Shown one piece after another: positions 16,517-25,653 of a DNA stretch of 39,092 bases (its first letter is position 1; each line of letters opens with the position of its first letter). The stretch is from Candidatus Sericytochromatia bacterium. Its GTDB lineage: Bacteria; Cyanobacteriota; Sericytochromatia; UBA7694. The stretch is from positions 1 through 39,092 of the forward strand of contig JADMKE010000060.1 of NCBI GenBank assembly GCA_018780035.1, read 5' to 3'. Made by a program: the position numbers and the translations under genes. The notes beneath the pieces were generated by a model. It worked only from the letters and a program-made list of their open reading frames with translations. It was not told where the DNA came from and made no database searches.

Positions 16517-17638
16517 ATGAATGAGCAAGAAATACACGAACACCTGATGACCCGCACCTTAAAACTGGCGCGCAAAGGCTTTGTCAAAATTGCGCCATCG
16601 CCTTTTCGGGGAGCCCTGTTGGCCCAGGCAGATAAAATTGTGGGCGAGGGCTATCTCGCCAACCGCGATGCCGTAGATGGTGAGATCCACGCGCTCAAAG
16701 CGGCGGGTGAAAAGGCCAAAGGGGCCACCCTCTACGTCAATCTGGAGCCCGCATATGGTACCAGCAAAGGAATCAATTTGGTCGACAAGTTGATTGAAGC
16801 TGGGGTTGCCAAAATTGTCGTGGCCCTGCGCGATCCCAATCCCAATGTCAGTGGCAAAACCCTCGAAGCCTTGCAGCAAGCGGGTGTAGAAATCGTGGAA
16901 GGTATCATGGCCGCTGAAGCCAGCCAGCTCAATGAAATCTATTTAACCGAAGTGAGCACCCGTCGGCCCTTTGTACATTTGCTCACAGCCATGTCCCTTG
17001 ACGGAAAAATTGCCACCCGCCTGCAAGACAGCGACGGCATTACCGGCCCCGAATCACGGGACTATGTGCAACACCTGCGCTCGCGCTATGACGCGGTCAT
17101 GATTGGTGTAAACACGATTTTGCAAGACAACCCCATGTTAAATTGCAAGGCCCTGCGCGGCTGCGACCCCTGGCGCATAGTGATGGATACCGAAGCCAAA
17201 ACCCCTTTAAATTCCAAAATCTTTTTGCGCTCCGACCCCAATGAACCCCGCCCGCCGGTCTTGATTGTGATTGGCTACGGGGCCCATGAAGATCGCTTGC
17301 GCTCATTGCGCTTGGCAGGTGCTGAGATCATCCAATGCCCGGATGAAGCCAGCGAAGATCCCCGTGTCGATCTCACCCGCTTGTTGCCCATTCTGTACAA
17401 ACGTGGAATTACCTCCGTATTAATCGAAGGCGGAGCCACCCTGCGCGGCAGCGCCCTGGATGCGGGCATTGTCGACAAACTCAGCTTTTTGATCGCCCCC
17501 AAACTGATTGGCGGCGCCGGAGCCACCAGTGCCATAGGCGGTGATGGGGTCGGTTTTGTACACGATGCTTGGCCGATTAAACGCATGGAGTGCCGTCCTT
17601 TGGGCGTGGATTTGCTGATCGAAGGGTATCTCAAATAA
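16517..17638 (+). CDS. ribD: RibD-like protein with a dead deaminase domain
   Basis: 373 residues from ATG 16517, supported by GAGGAAG at 16499-16505. The layout is that of bifunctional RibD: deaminase-like domain (1-145) then reductase domain (about 150-373; LLTAMSLDGKIAT, AVMIGVNTILQDNPML, VLIEGGATLRGSAL, APKLIGGAGA). In active RibD the deaminase zinc is held by His in HAE and two Cys in PC-x8-PC. Here the first reads DGE (D54-G55-E56), the Pro-Cys reads PA (A79) and the second Cys is absent, with the segment shortened. The flanking family landmarks (IVGEGY, ALKAAGEKAKGATLYV, LEP, DPNPNVSG) remain. I infer an active pyrimidine reductase with a deaminase domain kept for structure, as known for plant PYRR. 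A separate deaminase would then be needed elsewhere in the genome. Confidence 0.88.
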   Translation: MNEQEIHEHLMTRTLKLARKGFVKIAPSPFRGALLAQADKIVGEGYLANRDAVDGEIHALKAAGEKAKGATLYVNLEPAYGTSKGINLVDKLIEAGVAKIVVALRDPNPNVSGKTLEALQQAGVEIVEGIMAAEASQLNEIYLTEVSTRRPFVHLLTAMSLDGKIATRLQDSDGITGPESRDYVQHLRSRYDAVMIGVNTILQDNPMLNCKALRGCDPWRIVMDTEAKTPLNSKIFLRSDPNEPRPPVLIVIGYGAHEDRLRSLRLAGAEIIQCPDEASEDPRVDLTRLLPILYKRGITSVLIEGGATLRGSALDAGIVDKLSFLIAPKLIGGAGATSAIGGDGVGFVHDAWPIKRMECRPLGVDLLIEGYLK

Positions 17639-19176
17639 AGCTGACAGTTCGGCTTCTCGGCCTTTTATTGCCCGAATTTGTGGCCTGTTTGTCTGAAAGT
17701 GCTGCGGGCCAAGGCCAAAGACTCGAGCAGATTTACAGCCCAAAGCAAGGCCTGTGTCTGGTCTTTCAGTCATGGGTATTGCAGATTTCTTTGGCTGCAG
17801 GACAACCCCAGATCGGACTTTTGCGAGCACGCCCAACCCCTCCAGATTCAGACACCAGAGGCCGTCTTTCACCCAGCCCGTTTGCCATGCTCTTGCGCAA
17901 ACACCTCAAAGGGGCCCGGTTAAAAACGATCCACACCCTCGCTGCAGATCGCATTCTCTGCCTGGCATTTTTGCGGGGGGATGACAGCTGTGAATTGGTA
18001 CTGGAACTGACAGGTCGCCACAGTAATTTTTTCCTGTTGAACCCTGAAAAAAATCTACTGGGCGCTTGGCGCAAGGACGGCTCTCAGCTGCGTCAATTGC
18101 AAAACGGCAGCCCTTACCAAGCGCCACCAGCCCCCCCTGATTACAGTCAGAACTTGACCCCCATTGAAGCCCAAATCGCTGAATTGCCAGCCGATGGCCA
18201 CCGCTCAGATCTGATCTGGCGAATCTGGGAGGCAGATCTTCTTCATTCCCGTTTAAAGACCCAGATGCAGCAAATGGATCAGCGCCTCAAGCAGGGCCAA
18301 AAAGCATTGGCCCGCAAACTTTTGTATTGGGAGACAGCCTTAAAACGGGCCGAAGCCGCACCACAACTGCAAAGAGCGGGGGAATTATTACAGGGAGCCT
18401 GGAACCATCTCCCTGCCCCTGGCGCAAGTAGCATTTGGGTGATTGACTATTTTCACCCAGAGCAGATCGAAGTTGAAATCCCCCTGGATCCCGCCTTGGG
18501 CTTTCAGGCCAATTTGGCCCGTTATTTCCGCCAGGCCCAGCGCCTCGAAAAGACCCAAGTACAGGCCGAAAGCCAATTGCTCCAGCTCTGGCAAACACAA
18601 ACCAGCCTCGAAGCCTGGGCAATAGAATGGAGCCAGATTCGCGCCAAATGCTTAGAGGCGCTGGCTTTGGGTGAGTTTGAAAGCGTCAAAAATGGGCTAA
18701 ACCAAGCAGAGTTGGCCGCATCGGCAGCAGGTCTTGCACCTTTGCAATCGTCGGAACAGAATCCGCGTCGCATGCGGGAAAAAGCCGCAAGGCCCTGGCG
18801 GGAGTACCACACTCCCCAGGGGGCGATCATCCGGGTCGGCAAAGGCGCAGAATCAAACGAAAAATTGCTCAAATTGGCACGCGGCCAAGATATCTGGTTA
18901 CATACCCGCAATTGGCCCGGTTCTTACGTTTGGATACCCTTGCAAAAGAATGAACAACCCAGCCCCGAAACCCTCAGGGCAGCCGCCCTCTTGGCCTTGC
19001 ATTTTTCGCAACTGCCAAATGAAAACAAAGCTGAAATCATGTATACGCCGTTTAAATTTTTGCAAAAACAGCGAAAAGCCAAGACAGGAGAGGTAAGTGT
19101 TCGCCAATTTAAATCCCTGATCGTGAGTCATGATCAGGCTTCATTGGCGGGTCTTTTAACTTCCAAATCCGAATAA
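17590..19176 (+). CDS. rqcH: RqcH/NFACT family ribosome-quality-control protein
   Basis: Up to 528 residues. The N-terminal NFACT domain has GQRLEQIYSP, FAMLLRKHLKGARL and the conserved Asp-Arg pair in AADRIL that RqcH needs for tRNA-Ala-dependent tailing. A coiled-coil region (about 210-330, Gln/Leu/Arg-rich) follows, then the NFACT-R domain: REYHTPQGAIIRVGK, GQDIWLHTRNWPGSYVWI and the C-terminal VRQFKSLIVSHDQ. Known bacterial RqcH adds Ala tails to stalled peptides on 50S subunits. Sequence around the start is not decisive: GTG 17590 overlaps ribD by 49 nt and has a poor ribosome binding site; TTG 17668 is an alternative but would leave a short first helix. The first 40 residues are therefore provisional. 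Confidence 0.85.
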   Translation: MPSFGRGFADRRVSQIKLTVRLLGLLLPEFVACLSESAAGQGQRLEQIYSPKQGLCLVFQSWVLQISLAAGQPQIGLLRARPTPPDSDTRGRLSPSPFAMLLRKHLKGARLKTIHTLAADRILCLAFLRGDDSCELVLELTGRHSNFFLLNPEKNLLGAWRKDGSQLRQLQNGSPYQAPPAPPDYSQNLTPIEAQIAELPADGHRSDLIWRIWEADLLHSRLKTQMQQMDQRLKQGQKALARKLLYWETALKRAEAAPQLQRAGELLQGAWNHLPAPGASSIWVIDYFHPEQIEVEIPLDPALGFQANLARYFRQAQRLEKTQVQAESQLLQLWQTQTSLEAWAIEWSQIRAKCLEALALGEFESVKNGLNQAELAASAAGLAPLQSSEQNPRRMREKAARPWREYHTPQGAIIRVGKGAESNEKLLKLARGQDIWLHTRNWPGSYVWIPLQKNEQPSPETLRAAALLALHFSQLPNENKAEIMYTPFKFLQKQRKAKTGEVSVRQFKSLIVSHDQASLAGLLTSKSE

Positions 19177-19331
19177 AACCTCAAATTTTATGTTATTTTG
19201 GAGAATTTGGCTCATGCGTCACATTTAAAACTTGCAATCTGAAAATAAGATCGGTTATGCTAATGAATAGCTTATTTGTTAAGAAGTGTAAACAGGGTTC
19301 TTAATTAAACAGGGTTTTTAAGGGTTGTGCT

Positions 19332-20456
19332 ATGGCGATTATCAAAGAATCAAAAAAACGCCTGCGACAGCACCTGCAGAAAGCAGAGAAGCTGCACGAG
19401 CAGGGTGAACTCACCGATGCCATGAAAGAGTTCCGCAAGGCACTGCGATTGGCTGAAACAAAAGCAGAAAGTGAGGCGATCCAGGCCTCACTCAAAGAGA
19501 TCAAAGAACTGATCGGCTATGTTTCCACGATGGAAGAGGAGGAAATTCCCCTCGGAGAGAGCCTGAATGAACTGTTCAAAGAACATGCCAACCGGATTTA
19601 TGGCGTCTTAATTGCCAGTGCGGCCGTGGTTTTGCTGGGAGTATCTGTGACTGCTTTGAGCAATCAATTTGTCTCAGAAGAGCCCGAACCTGGGCCAAGT
19701 GTCAGTCTGGCTGAAGACAAGGTGGCCAAAGGCGAAGGGCATTACAAAGAGAATCCGGATTATGGCGCCCATACCATGGGTGGCAACCCCAAATTAAAAA
19801 TCGAGGAAAGTGATTCGCGCATTACCATTACCTTGCCCGATGAATTTCTCGCGCCTTACCCCGAAAAATACCTGCGCGATCAGGCCAGCTTGTTTGAATC
19901 TCCCCAGGCCAAATCTCCTGTACTGGCCAATCTCAGCCGCAATCAAAAATTGCCCATTCAGGGAGTGTCTCCAGACAAACAATGGGCCCAGGCCGAATAT
20001 GAAGGCAAATTGGGCTGGGTACCTTTGGCCTTATTGGCCGATGATCGCATCAAAAGCCCTGAAGAAATCGACAAAGCCGTGCTCGAAGAGATGGGGCAAA
20101 AATACTGGGAAATTGAAATCCAAGGCGATCAGGCCCCGTTTAGCTACTTCTTGCATGTCAATGCACCCAGCCCCGAAAAAGCAGGTGAAGGCCTGGTTTC
20201 AGCCTACAGCGCTTATGCTTCGCGCCAATTATTGGAAATGCACAATTTACACGCCCAGACCCGTTTGACCAAGGTCGAAGCACAGGCCTCGGCCCCCGTG
20301 GTCAGCAGCGATCAGAAATCTGTCAGTGTCAGCTTTCGCCTCTTTGGCATCAATGAGCAGAACAAACGCGAAGAAATTGGCAGCAAAACCCTGATTATTC
20401 GCCAGGATTCAGAGAGCAAACGCTTTGTCTTAAAAATGCCACTCGAAGGGGTTTAA
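19332..20456 (+). CDS. Membrane-anchored protein with SH3-type domain
   Basis: 374 residues. A charged helical N-terminus (1-65, with a TPR-like LHEQGELTDAMKEFRKAL) precedes one transmembrane segment (about 90-112, GVLIASAAVVLLGVSVTAL). The rest is predicted outside. Residues about 180-240 read like a bacterial SH3 domain (DQASLFESPQAKSPVLANL, WAQAEYEGKLGWVPLALLA). The C-terminal 120 residues form an unrecognised domain. SH3b domains often bind peptidoglycan or peptides, so an envelope role is likely, but the exact function is unknown. The start follows an AT-rich 155-nt gap in which no strong promoter was found. Confidence 0.7.
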   Translation: MAIIKESKKRLRQHLQKAEKLHEQGELTDAMKEFRKALRLAETKAESEAIQASLKEIKELIGYVSTMEEEEIPLGESLNELFKEHANRIYGVLIASAAVVLLGVSVTALSNQFVSEEPEPGPSVSLAEDKVAKGEGHYKENPDYGAHTMGGNPKLKIEESDSRITITLPDEFLAPYPEKYLRDQASLFESPQAKSPVLANLSRNQKLPIQGVSPDKQWAQAEYEGKLGWVPLALLADDRIKSPEEIDKAVLEEMGQKYWEIEIQGDQAPFSYFLHVNAPSPEKAGEGLVSAYSAYASRQLLEMHNLHAQTRLTKVEAQASAPVVSSDQKSVSVSFRLFGINEQNKREEIGSKTLIIRQDSESKRFVLKMPLEGV

Positions 20457-20490
20457 ACATGGCTTTCAGCGCGGAGTTAAACCTCTGGCA

Positions 20491-21120
20491 CTAAAAAATG
20501 ACGTTTAGCCCATTGCCCGTGCTGGTAATCCGGGTCATTTGCCCTTCGATAATCGCGTCTTTGGTGAACTTTTCGACAATCAGGTTAAAGGCATTGCCCT
20601 GCTGTTCGATGCGGCCAAAACGATCTTTAAATTTGGCCAGATTCGCCAATTCCACCCCAAAGACATCCAAAAGACCTTTAACGGGTATGCCCACCACACG
20701 AATATCTGTGGCTTCGTAGCGGATTACATTGCCAGGGCGCACACTTAAACTGCCCGTCATTTGAAAAGGGATATCTGGCAAAAATTCAGGCATAACCAAC
20801 TTGCCTTTGGCCACCAAGCTATTCCCGGGTGGTGCGCTTAAGACCGTCTCTTTGAGGCGTTTTTCATTGGAGAGCGCCAAAATACTCTGAAATTGTTTGT
20901 TTAATTCTGCACTGCTGATCTCAATATCTGCCTGTTTAATGCGCAAACGTACGGGGGGCGCCTCGGGAGCAGAAGGGGCGGTTTGGTTGGCCAGGGAGCG
21001 CACACCAGCGGGCGATTGCACAGCCATAGGAGCGATAGCGCTGCACGAAACAGACAGGCCAATCAGGGAACTGAGCAAGAGGGAATGTAAGACCAGACGT
21101 TGAGAAGAGAAAAAAGCCAT
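20491..21120 (-). CDS. Lipoprotein of unknown function
   Basis: 209 residues. The signal peptide ends in a lipobox-like LSVSC (Cys about residue 26). After a Pro/Ala-rich spacer, the mature part alternates strands and short helices: IEISSAELNKQFQSIL, NSLVAKGKLVMPEFLP, PFQMTGSLSVRPG, VIRYEATDIRVVGIPVKGLL. This is reminiscent of DUF2993/LmeA-like lipid-binding proteins, but the match is weak and I do not assign it. Similar phrases recur in the N-terminal half of the large phospholipase D-like protein at 22951-25563, so the two may share a fold. Its stop is 34 nt from the convergent SH3 gene. Confidence 0.65.
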   Translation of the reverse strand: MAFFSSQRLVLHSLLLSSLIGLSVSCSAIAPMAVQSPAGVRSLANQTAPSAPEAPPVRLRIKQADIEISSAELNKQFQSILALSNEKRLKETVLSAPPGNSLVAKGKLVMPEFLPDIPFQMTGSLSVRPGNVIRYEATDIRVVGIPVKGLLDVFGVELANLAKFKDRFGRIEQQGNAFNLIVEKFTKDAIIEGQMTRITSTGNGLNVIF

Positions 21121-21218
21121 GAAAAAACCTCAAAACCACAAGATGGAATTCAGATTTTAGTATAACGCAAAAATAAACTGTGAAAAAGGGGGGATTAAAA
21201 GAGCAGAAGGGAAAGAGG

Positions 21219-21290
21219 CAGGGGTGCAGGGATTCGAACCCCGGAATGTCGGAATCAGAACCCGATGCCTTACCACTTGGCGACACCCCT
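21219..21290 (-). tRNA. tRNA-Gln (anticodon CUG)
   Basis: On the minus strand the acceptor arm AGGGGTG pairs with CACCCCT (7 bp). The anticodon stem TCGGG/TCCGA encloses the 7-nt loop TTCTGAT, giving anticodon CTG, which reads CAG glutamine codons. The T arm is CCGGG-GTTCGAA-TCCCTG type. The 3' end is followed by CCT, so the CCA tail is not encoded. Confidence 0.93.
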
Positions 21291-21404
21291 GTGTTGTTCT
21301 GTATCGTAGACTTATGATAACACAGGCTTCAGATAGTGGGTATAGGTTTGGGAGATCAAATCAGAGACAAAATAGTCTAAACTGAATCCCATGAGGCCCG
21401 AACA

Positions 21405-22940
21405 ATGACACAGGAAATTTGGAGCGCCTTGGGCGCCTCCCTCACACAGACCCACTTCCCAATTGTGCTCTTGGGAAGTCTTTTGCAATTGGTGTTTCTC
21501 AAAGGCGCGCGTTTTCCACGCCGCCGCATATTGCTCCTGTTTTTGGCTCATTTGGTCTTTGTGGCCTGCAGCCTGGCCAATAGTTGGAACCCATTGCTGA
21601 GTGCCCAAACCTTTACCCTGCCTGCACAAATCACGGGTTACGCGGTTTTGGCCAGTTTATTCACCCATTTGTTGTTTGAAAAATTCTTGCCCCGATTGGG
21701 CCCGCGGCCCCCGCTGATCATGCAAGATCTGTTCTTTGGTGCTTTGATGCTGTTTGTGGGCTATCTGACGGCTTCTGCTGCTGGTTTTAATCTCTCGGCT
21801 CTGGTACCCACTTCAGCCGTACTCACAGCAGTGCTGGGGCTGGCATTGCAAGACACCTTGGGCAATTTTATCAGCGGGTTGACACTCCAAATGGACCATT
21901 CGCTGCAGGTCGGCGATTGGATTCGCATCGACGGTGTCGAAGGGCGTGTCAGTGAAATTCGCTGGCGTTATTTGGCTTTGGAAACCCGCAACTGGGAGAC
22001 GGTGATTCTGCCCAACAGCCTCTTGATGAAAAACAAGGTAATGGTCCTGGGCAAACGCCGGGATCAGCCCCAACAATGGCGGCGCTGGGTGTATTTCCAG
22101 GTGGACTACCGCTACTCTCCCTATCTCGTGATCGACGCGGCCAGCAAAATGTTGCAGCGGGATTTGAGCTTTTTGCCGTCGGTGGCCACAGAGCCTGCCC
22201 CCAATTGCATTCTGATGGGCTACGAAATGGGTTACGCCAAATACGCCGTGCGCTATTGGCTCAAAGATTTGAGCATCGACGACCCCACCGATCACGAGGT
22301 GCGCACCCGCCTGTATTTTGCCCTGCAACGGGCCGGAATTTCGATGGCTCTGCCCGTGCAAACCCTGTTTATTAACCAGCGCAGCGAAGCTGACGCCAGC
22401 CAAGAATGGGAAAAAGAACTGATGCAGCGGATCGCTGCTCTGCGACAATTGGAACTCTTTCGCTCCCTGACCGAAGAAGAACTGGAACTCCTGGCCCCCA
22501 AGCTGATGCCCGCCCCCTTTGGCCGGGGCGAGGTGCTCACCCATCAAGGGGCCGAAGGCCATTGGCTGTATATGATTCAATCGGGCAGTGTCTCGGTGCG
22601 GGTCCAAAACGATGCGGGTCATATCCGCGAAGTCAACCAGCTCCATGCTGGGGATTTCTTCGGCGAAATGTCGCTTTTAACCGGCGCGCAGCGTACGGCC
22701 ACGATTGTGGCCGTGAACGATGTCTTTTGTTACCAATTGGACAAACAGACCTTTCAGGAAATTATCCAACACCGGCCGGATTTGACTGAATATCTGGCCG
22801 ATGTCTTGGTGTTGCGCCAAAGCCAATACAAAAAGGTCAAAAAGGAAATGGCCTTGAACAATACCGAAGAACCCCCTGAGAGCCGCGCAAACCTGATGGA
22901 GCGCATCTCCCATTTCTTTGGGCTCTCCCCGTTTAAATAA
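21405..22940 (+). CDS. MscS-type channel with cyclic-nucleotide-binding domain
   Basis: 511 residues. About four hydrophobic segments (1-150) lead into the MscS pore-lining and beta-domain core: AVLTAVLGLALQDTLGNFISGL, given as VLGLALQDTLGNFISGL, then SLQVGDWIRIDGVEGRVSEI and TVILPNSLLMKNKV. From about residue 345 a cNMP-binding domain follows: LFRSLTEEELELLA, the phosphate-binding cassette FFGEMSLLTGAQRTAT and a closing helix. Known relatives are the bacterial cyclic-nucleotide-gated (bCNG) MscS-superfamily proteins, in which ligand rather than tension may gate the pore. The cassette keeps Glu (GEMS) and Arg (QRTAT), so binding is plausible. A 10-nt gap separates it from the convergent phospholipase D-like gene. 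Confidence 0.92.
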   Translation: MTQEIWSALGASLTQTHFPIVLLGSLLQLVFLKGARFPRRRILLLFLAHLVFVACSLANSWNPLLSAQTFTLPAQITGYAVLASLFTHLLFEKFLPRLGPRPPLIMQDLFFGALMLFVGYLTASAAGFNLSALVPTSAVLTAVLGLALQDTLGNFISGLTLQMDHSLQVGDWIRIDGVEGRVSEIRWRYLALETRNWETVILPNSLLMKNKVMVLGKRRDQPQQWRRWVYFQVDYRYSPYLVIDAASKMLQRDLSFLPSVATEPAPNCILMGYEMGYAKYAVRYWLKDLSIDDPTDHEVRTRLYFALQRAGISMALPVQTLFINQRSEADASQEWEKELMQRIAALRQLELFRSLTEEELELLAPKLMPAPFGRGEVLTHQGAEGHWLYMIQSGSVSVRVQNDAGHIREVNQLHAGDFFGEMSLLTGAQRTATIVAVNDVFCYQLDKQTFQEIIQHRPDLTEYLADVLVLRQSQYKKVKKEMALNNTEEPPESRANLMERISHFFGLSPFK

Positions 22941-22950
22941 CACTCTGTCT

Positions 22951-25563
22951 TTAGGTAAAAGGCGCTGCCACAGCCTGTTTGCGCAATTCGCGCTCGCCCC
23001 CGGCTTTTTTGACGGCAGCTTCAATGCCTGCGGTATCCAGTTCTTGGGAATTGTGCATTTGATCTTTGTGAAAGAGGCGCTGGTTGAGCTCTTCGACAAA
23101 GGCTGGATCTTCTAAAAACAGGCTCATTTCTTTGTTGTAGAGGGTTTGAGAAATGTTCCCATCGGCGTCTTTGCGCATAAACGGGCTGCCCAGTGAGCGA
23201 CCAATCATATTTGCTGAGCCGATCAAAGCCCGTTTGCCATCGACCGAGACCGCTTTGGCGTGGATCTGGTTGCTGTCGCCGCCACCACTTGGGTTGCTGT
23301 AAGTAAACAAGCGGATATCCCCTTTGGCGCCCGCTTGCTTTAATTTGGCCAATTGGTAAGCTGAGAGCAAATTGGCAGCAGTAAACACCCCCGCTGCCAG
23401 GGGGGTCTCAGCCACCACCACGTTGACCTTGACCCCGCGCATGATCGCTTGGCCAAGGTGTTCGATCACCGTGTCATCCGAGAAAAAGGCCTGTTCGATC
23501 TGAATTTCGTGTTCAGCTTCGTCGATCATTTTGACCAAACCGCGTTCAATGTCTACCTGCCGATCATCGGTCACCAACGTCTGTACCCCGGCTGTTGAGC
23601 GGTATTGGCCAGAAGCCTGAAGTTTGGCCAAACTGGCATTGAGATCGGCTTCACTTTTGAGTTGGTCATCCAGAGAAGGTGGGATAGGCTCTTTGCGAAA
23701 CTCGTACCAATTTTCCAAAAACTCGCGCTGCACCTGGCGCACTTCGGGCCCCGCCATTTTGACCATCAGGTCGTGGTAAGATTGCTCTCCCAAATAGTGT
23801 TTGCCCATATTCATCCCACCCACAGTGGCCTGTTCGCCATCGACGACCAACACTTTGCGGTGATCGCTGCGCAGGATTCCCTCGCTGAAAAAGACCCAAT
23901 TGAGGTTTTTGTCCAGATTGGCTTTGGCCTCGGCTTTGGCGGCAGGACTCATGTCCGAGGCTTCAATTTTGGCCTTTTGTTGCTCTGAAGCCTGTTTTAA
24001 CATGCGGGCACTGGCCTCACCGTCTGCGGCATTGCCTTTCCAGCTGTTGAAGATAAAGCGGATATTGATACCCTCTGCCGCTTTTTGGGCCAGGAGCGCT
24101 GCAATTTCTTTGCCGACTTCGTCTTCGGTATACATAAAGGTTTCCAAGTCAATGCTGGTCTTGGCGCTGCTGATCAGCTTCTTCATTTCGGGGAAATACT
24201 CTTTGCCGTTGACAAAGAGTTCGACGCCATTTTGACTGGTTTGGGTTTCGAGGGGTTTGTAGCGGTGCTGCAGGGTTTCAAGTCGGATGCCGTTTTCGCT
24301 GTCAAAGGCCAATTGCAGCGAGGTTTTGAGGTCAACCGGTTGGCCTTGGCCCAGGTCGGCCTGTTTGATCTCAACCTTGCTATTGGCCTTGACCTCGGGC
24401 AATTTACCAGGGGCTTGGTTGAGCAACATCGAAAAATCCGAGACCAGGGTGCCAGATTTGAGAAAGTCGGACAGGCGGTCATGACCAAGTTTAATCTCCG
24501 GGGTTTCGCTGGCATCGAGTTGCACTTCGACCCGGCCTTCGGCGTGAACCTGTCTGCTCTGATCTTTGCCCAGCGCCATTTTAACCTGTACACGCGTCTT
24601 GTCGGCTGGGCCCACTGCAACTGCGCTCGACCCATTGACCGCCGAAGAACCTTGAAATGGCACGGCTTTGAGGTCCACATGCAAATTCCCTTCTCGGTCG
24701 ATGGCCAATTGGGCCTTGCTGCTGTCGATCCGATCCAGGGTCAGGTGACTGTCTTGGCCCAGCGGGATTTCGAGCTTTTCGAGTTGCGGCCGCAGAATCA
24801 GACGGTTGCCCTGCTGCTCGGTTTTGAGGGTGAGGGTCTCTTGGGCCTGGGCAGGCACCTTTTGACGCAAAGTACCCCGGATACTCTGTTCGAGCTGGCT
24901 GAGGATTTTGGCATTGGGCATCCAATTGTCTTGCAACTGGGCTTCGAGTTCTCCTTTGGAGTTGACCTTAAACTGCACCTCAAAATTGTCCCAGACGGGG
25001 ACTTTGAGAATTTTTTTGGTCACTTCCAGCGAGAGGGTATAACTCTGGGTTTTGGGATCAAACTGGATGTCTTTGATCAGGGAGCTGGTGTTCTGGTCTT
25101 TGTTTTCTTGTTTGCTGCCTTTAAGGGCTTGCAGGGCGGGCAGAAAGCTGTCTTTGTTGAGCGAGAGGCGACCCGTGTGAATGGTGCCGGAAATATCCCC
25201 TTGGCTGCGCTGCTGGATGCCATCGCGGTCTTGCATTTCGAGATCGAGGCTGGCCATCAGGGTGCTTTCACTTAATTGGGCCGTAAATTGAGAAGAGGCA
25301 ATGGCACTGGAGCGGGAAGAATAACTCGGGGGGGCTTTGCAGACCAACTCTTCGGCGTCAACAAAACTGACCTTGGGCTGGCTTTTGCCAGGGGGTTTGA
25401 CTTTGAGTACATGATCTTTGGGTGATGCGACTCCGCTCTGCACGGCGGGTTTCGGCGGTGGGGCTTCGCAAACCAAGGGCTCGGGGGGGGGCATGCTGCA
25501 GACCAAGGTCTCTGCAGGGGGAGGAGAATAATAAGAGGCGGGGCCGCAGGTCAAGTCACTCAC
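22951..25563 (-). CDS. Large phospholipase D-like protein
   Basis: 870 residues. The C-terminal half (about 440-850) is a two-lobe phospholipase D domain of the cardiolipin-synthase type. Each lobe has a catalytic motif: SDHRKVLVVDGEQATVGGMN and QIHAKAVSVDGKRALIGSAN. Spacing of roughly 200 residues is normal. The N-terminal half is unusual: residues 1-85 repeat the motif LVC-x-x-PPP (LTCGP, LVCSMPPP, LVCEAPPP, LVCKAPP), and 95-420 is a beta-rich region rich in KLEI/VDLKA-type strands that I do not recognise. GTG 25563 has GAGG 7 nt upstream. No signal peptide or transmembrane segment is visible. The substrate could be phospholipid or nucleic acid; a transphosphatidylation role is an inference from the family. 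Confidence 0.85.
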   Translation of the reverse strand: MSDLTCGPASYYSPPPAETLVCSMPPPEPLVCEAPPPKPAVQSGVASPKDHVLKVKPPGKSQPKVSFVDAEELVCKAPPSYSSRSSAIASSQFTAQLSESTLMASLDLEMQDRDGIQQRSQGDISGTIHTGRLSLNKDSFLPALQALKGSKQENKDQNTSSLIKDIQFDPKTQSYTLSLEVTKKILKVPVWDNFEVQFKVNSKGELEAQLQDNWMPNAKILSQLEQSIRGTLRQKVPAQAQETLTLKTEQQGNRLILRPQLEKLEIPLGQDSHLTLDRIDSSKAQLAIDREGNLHVDLKAVPFQGSSAVNGSSAVAVGPADKTRVQVKMALGKDQSRQVHAEGRVEVQLDASETPEIKLGHDRLSDFLKSGTLVSDFSMLLNQAPGKLPEVKANSKVEIKQADLGQGQPVDLKTSLQLAFDSENGIRLETLQHRYKPLETQTSQNGVELFVNGKEYFPEMKKLISSAKTSIDLETFMYTEDEVGKEIAALLAQKAAEGINIRFIFNSWKGNAADGEASARMLKQASEQQKAKIEASDMSPAAKAEAKANLDKNLNWVFFSEGILRSDHRKVLVVDGEQATVGGMNMGKHYLGEQSYHDLMVKMAGPEVRQVQREFLENWYEFRKEPIPPSLDDQLKSEADLNASLAKLQASGQYRSTAGVQTLVTDDRQVDIERGLVKMIDEAEHEIQIEQAFFSDDTVIEHLGQAIMRGVKVNVVVAETPLAAGVFTAANLLSAYQLAKLKQAGAKGDIRLFTYSNPSGGGDSNQIHAKAVSVDGKRALIGSANMIGRSLGSPFMRKDADGNISQTLYNKEMSLFLEDPAFVEELNQRLFHKDQMHNSQELDTAGIEAAVKKAGGERELRKQAVAAPFT

Positions 25564-25653
25564 AGGAATACCTCAGAGCTCACGGGGATGGTTGAAAGGA
25601 ATTAGTTTAAATATACCCCCTTGGCAGAAAAGTCTTGCCCATTTTGGGCAGAT

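Noticed and set aside
20446..20505. Inverted repeat GGGGTTTAAAC / GTTAAACCTC between convergent genes
   Set aside because: It has a bulge and a mismatch and lacks a T tract; too weak to call a terminator.
24085..25275. Open frame of 396 codons antisense to the phospholipase D-like gene
   Set aside because: Antisense shadow; the minus-strand frame carries two HKD motifs and a good ribosome binding site.
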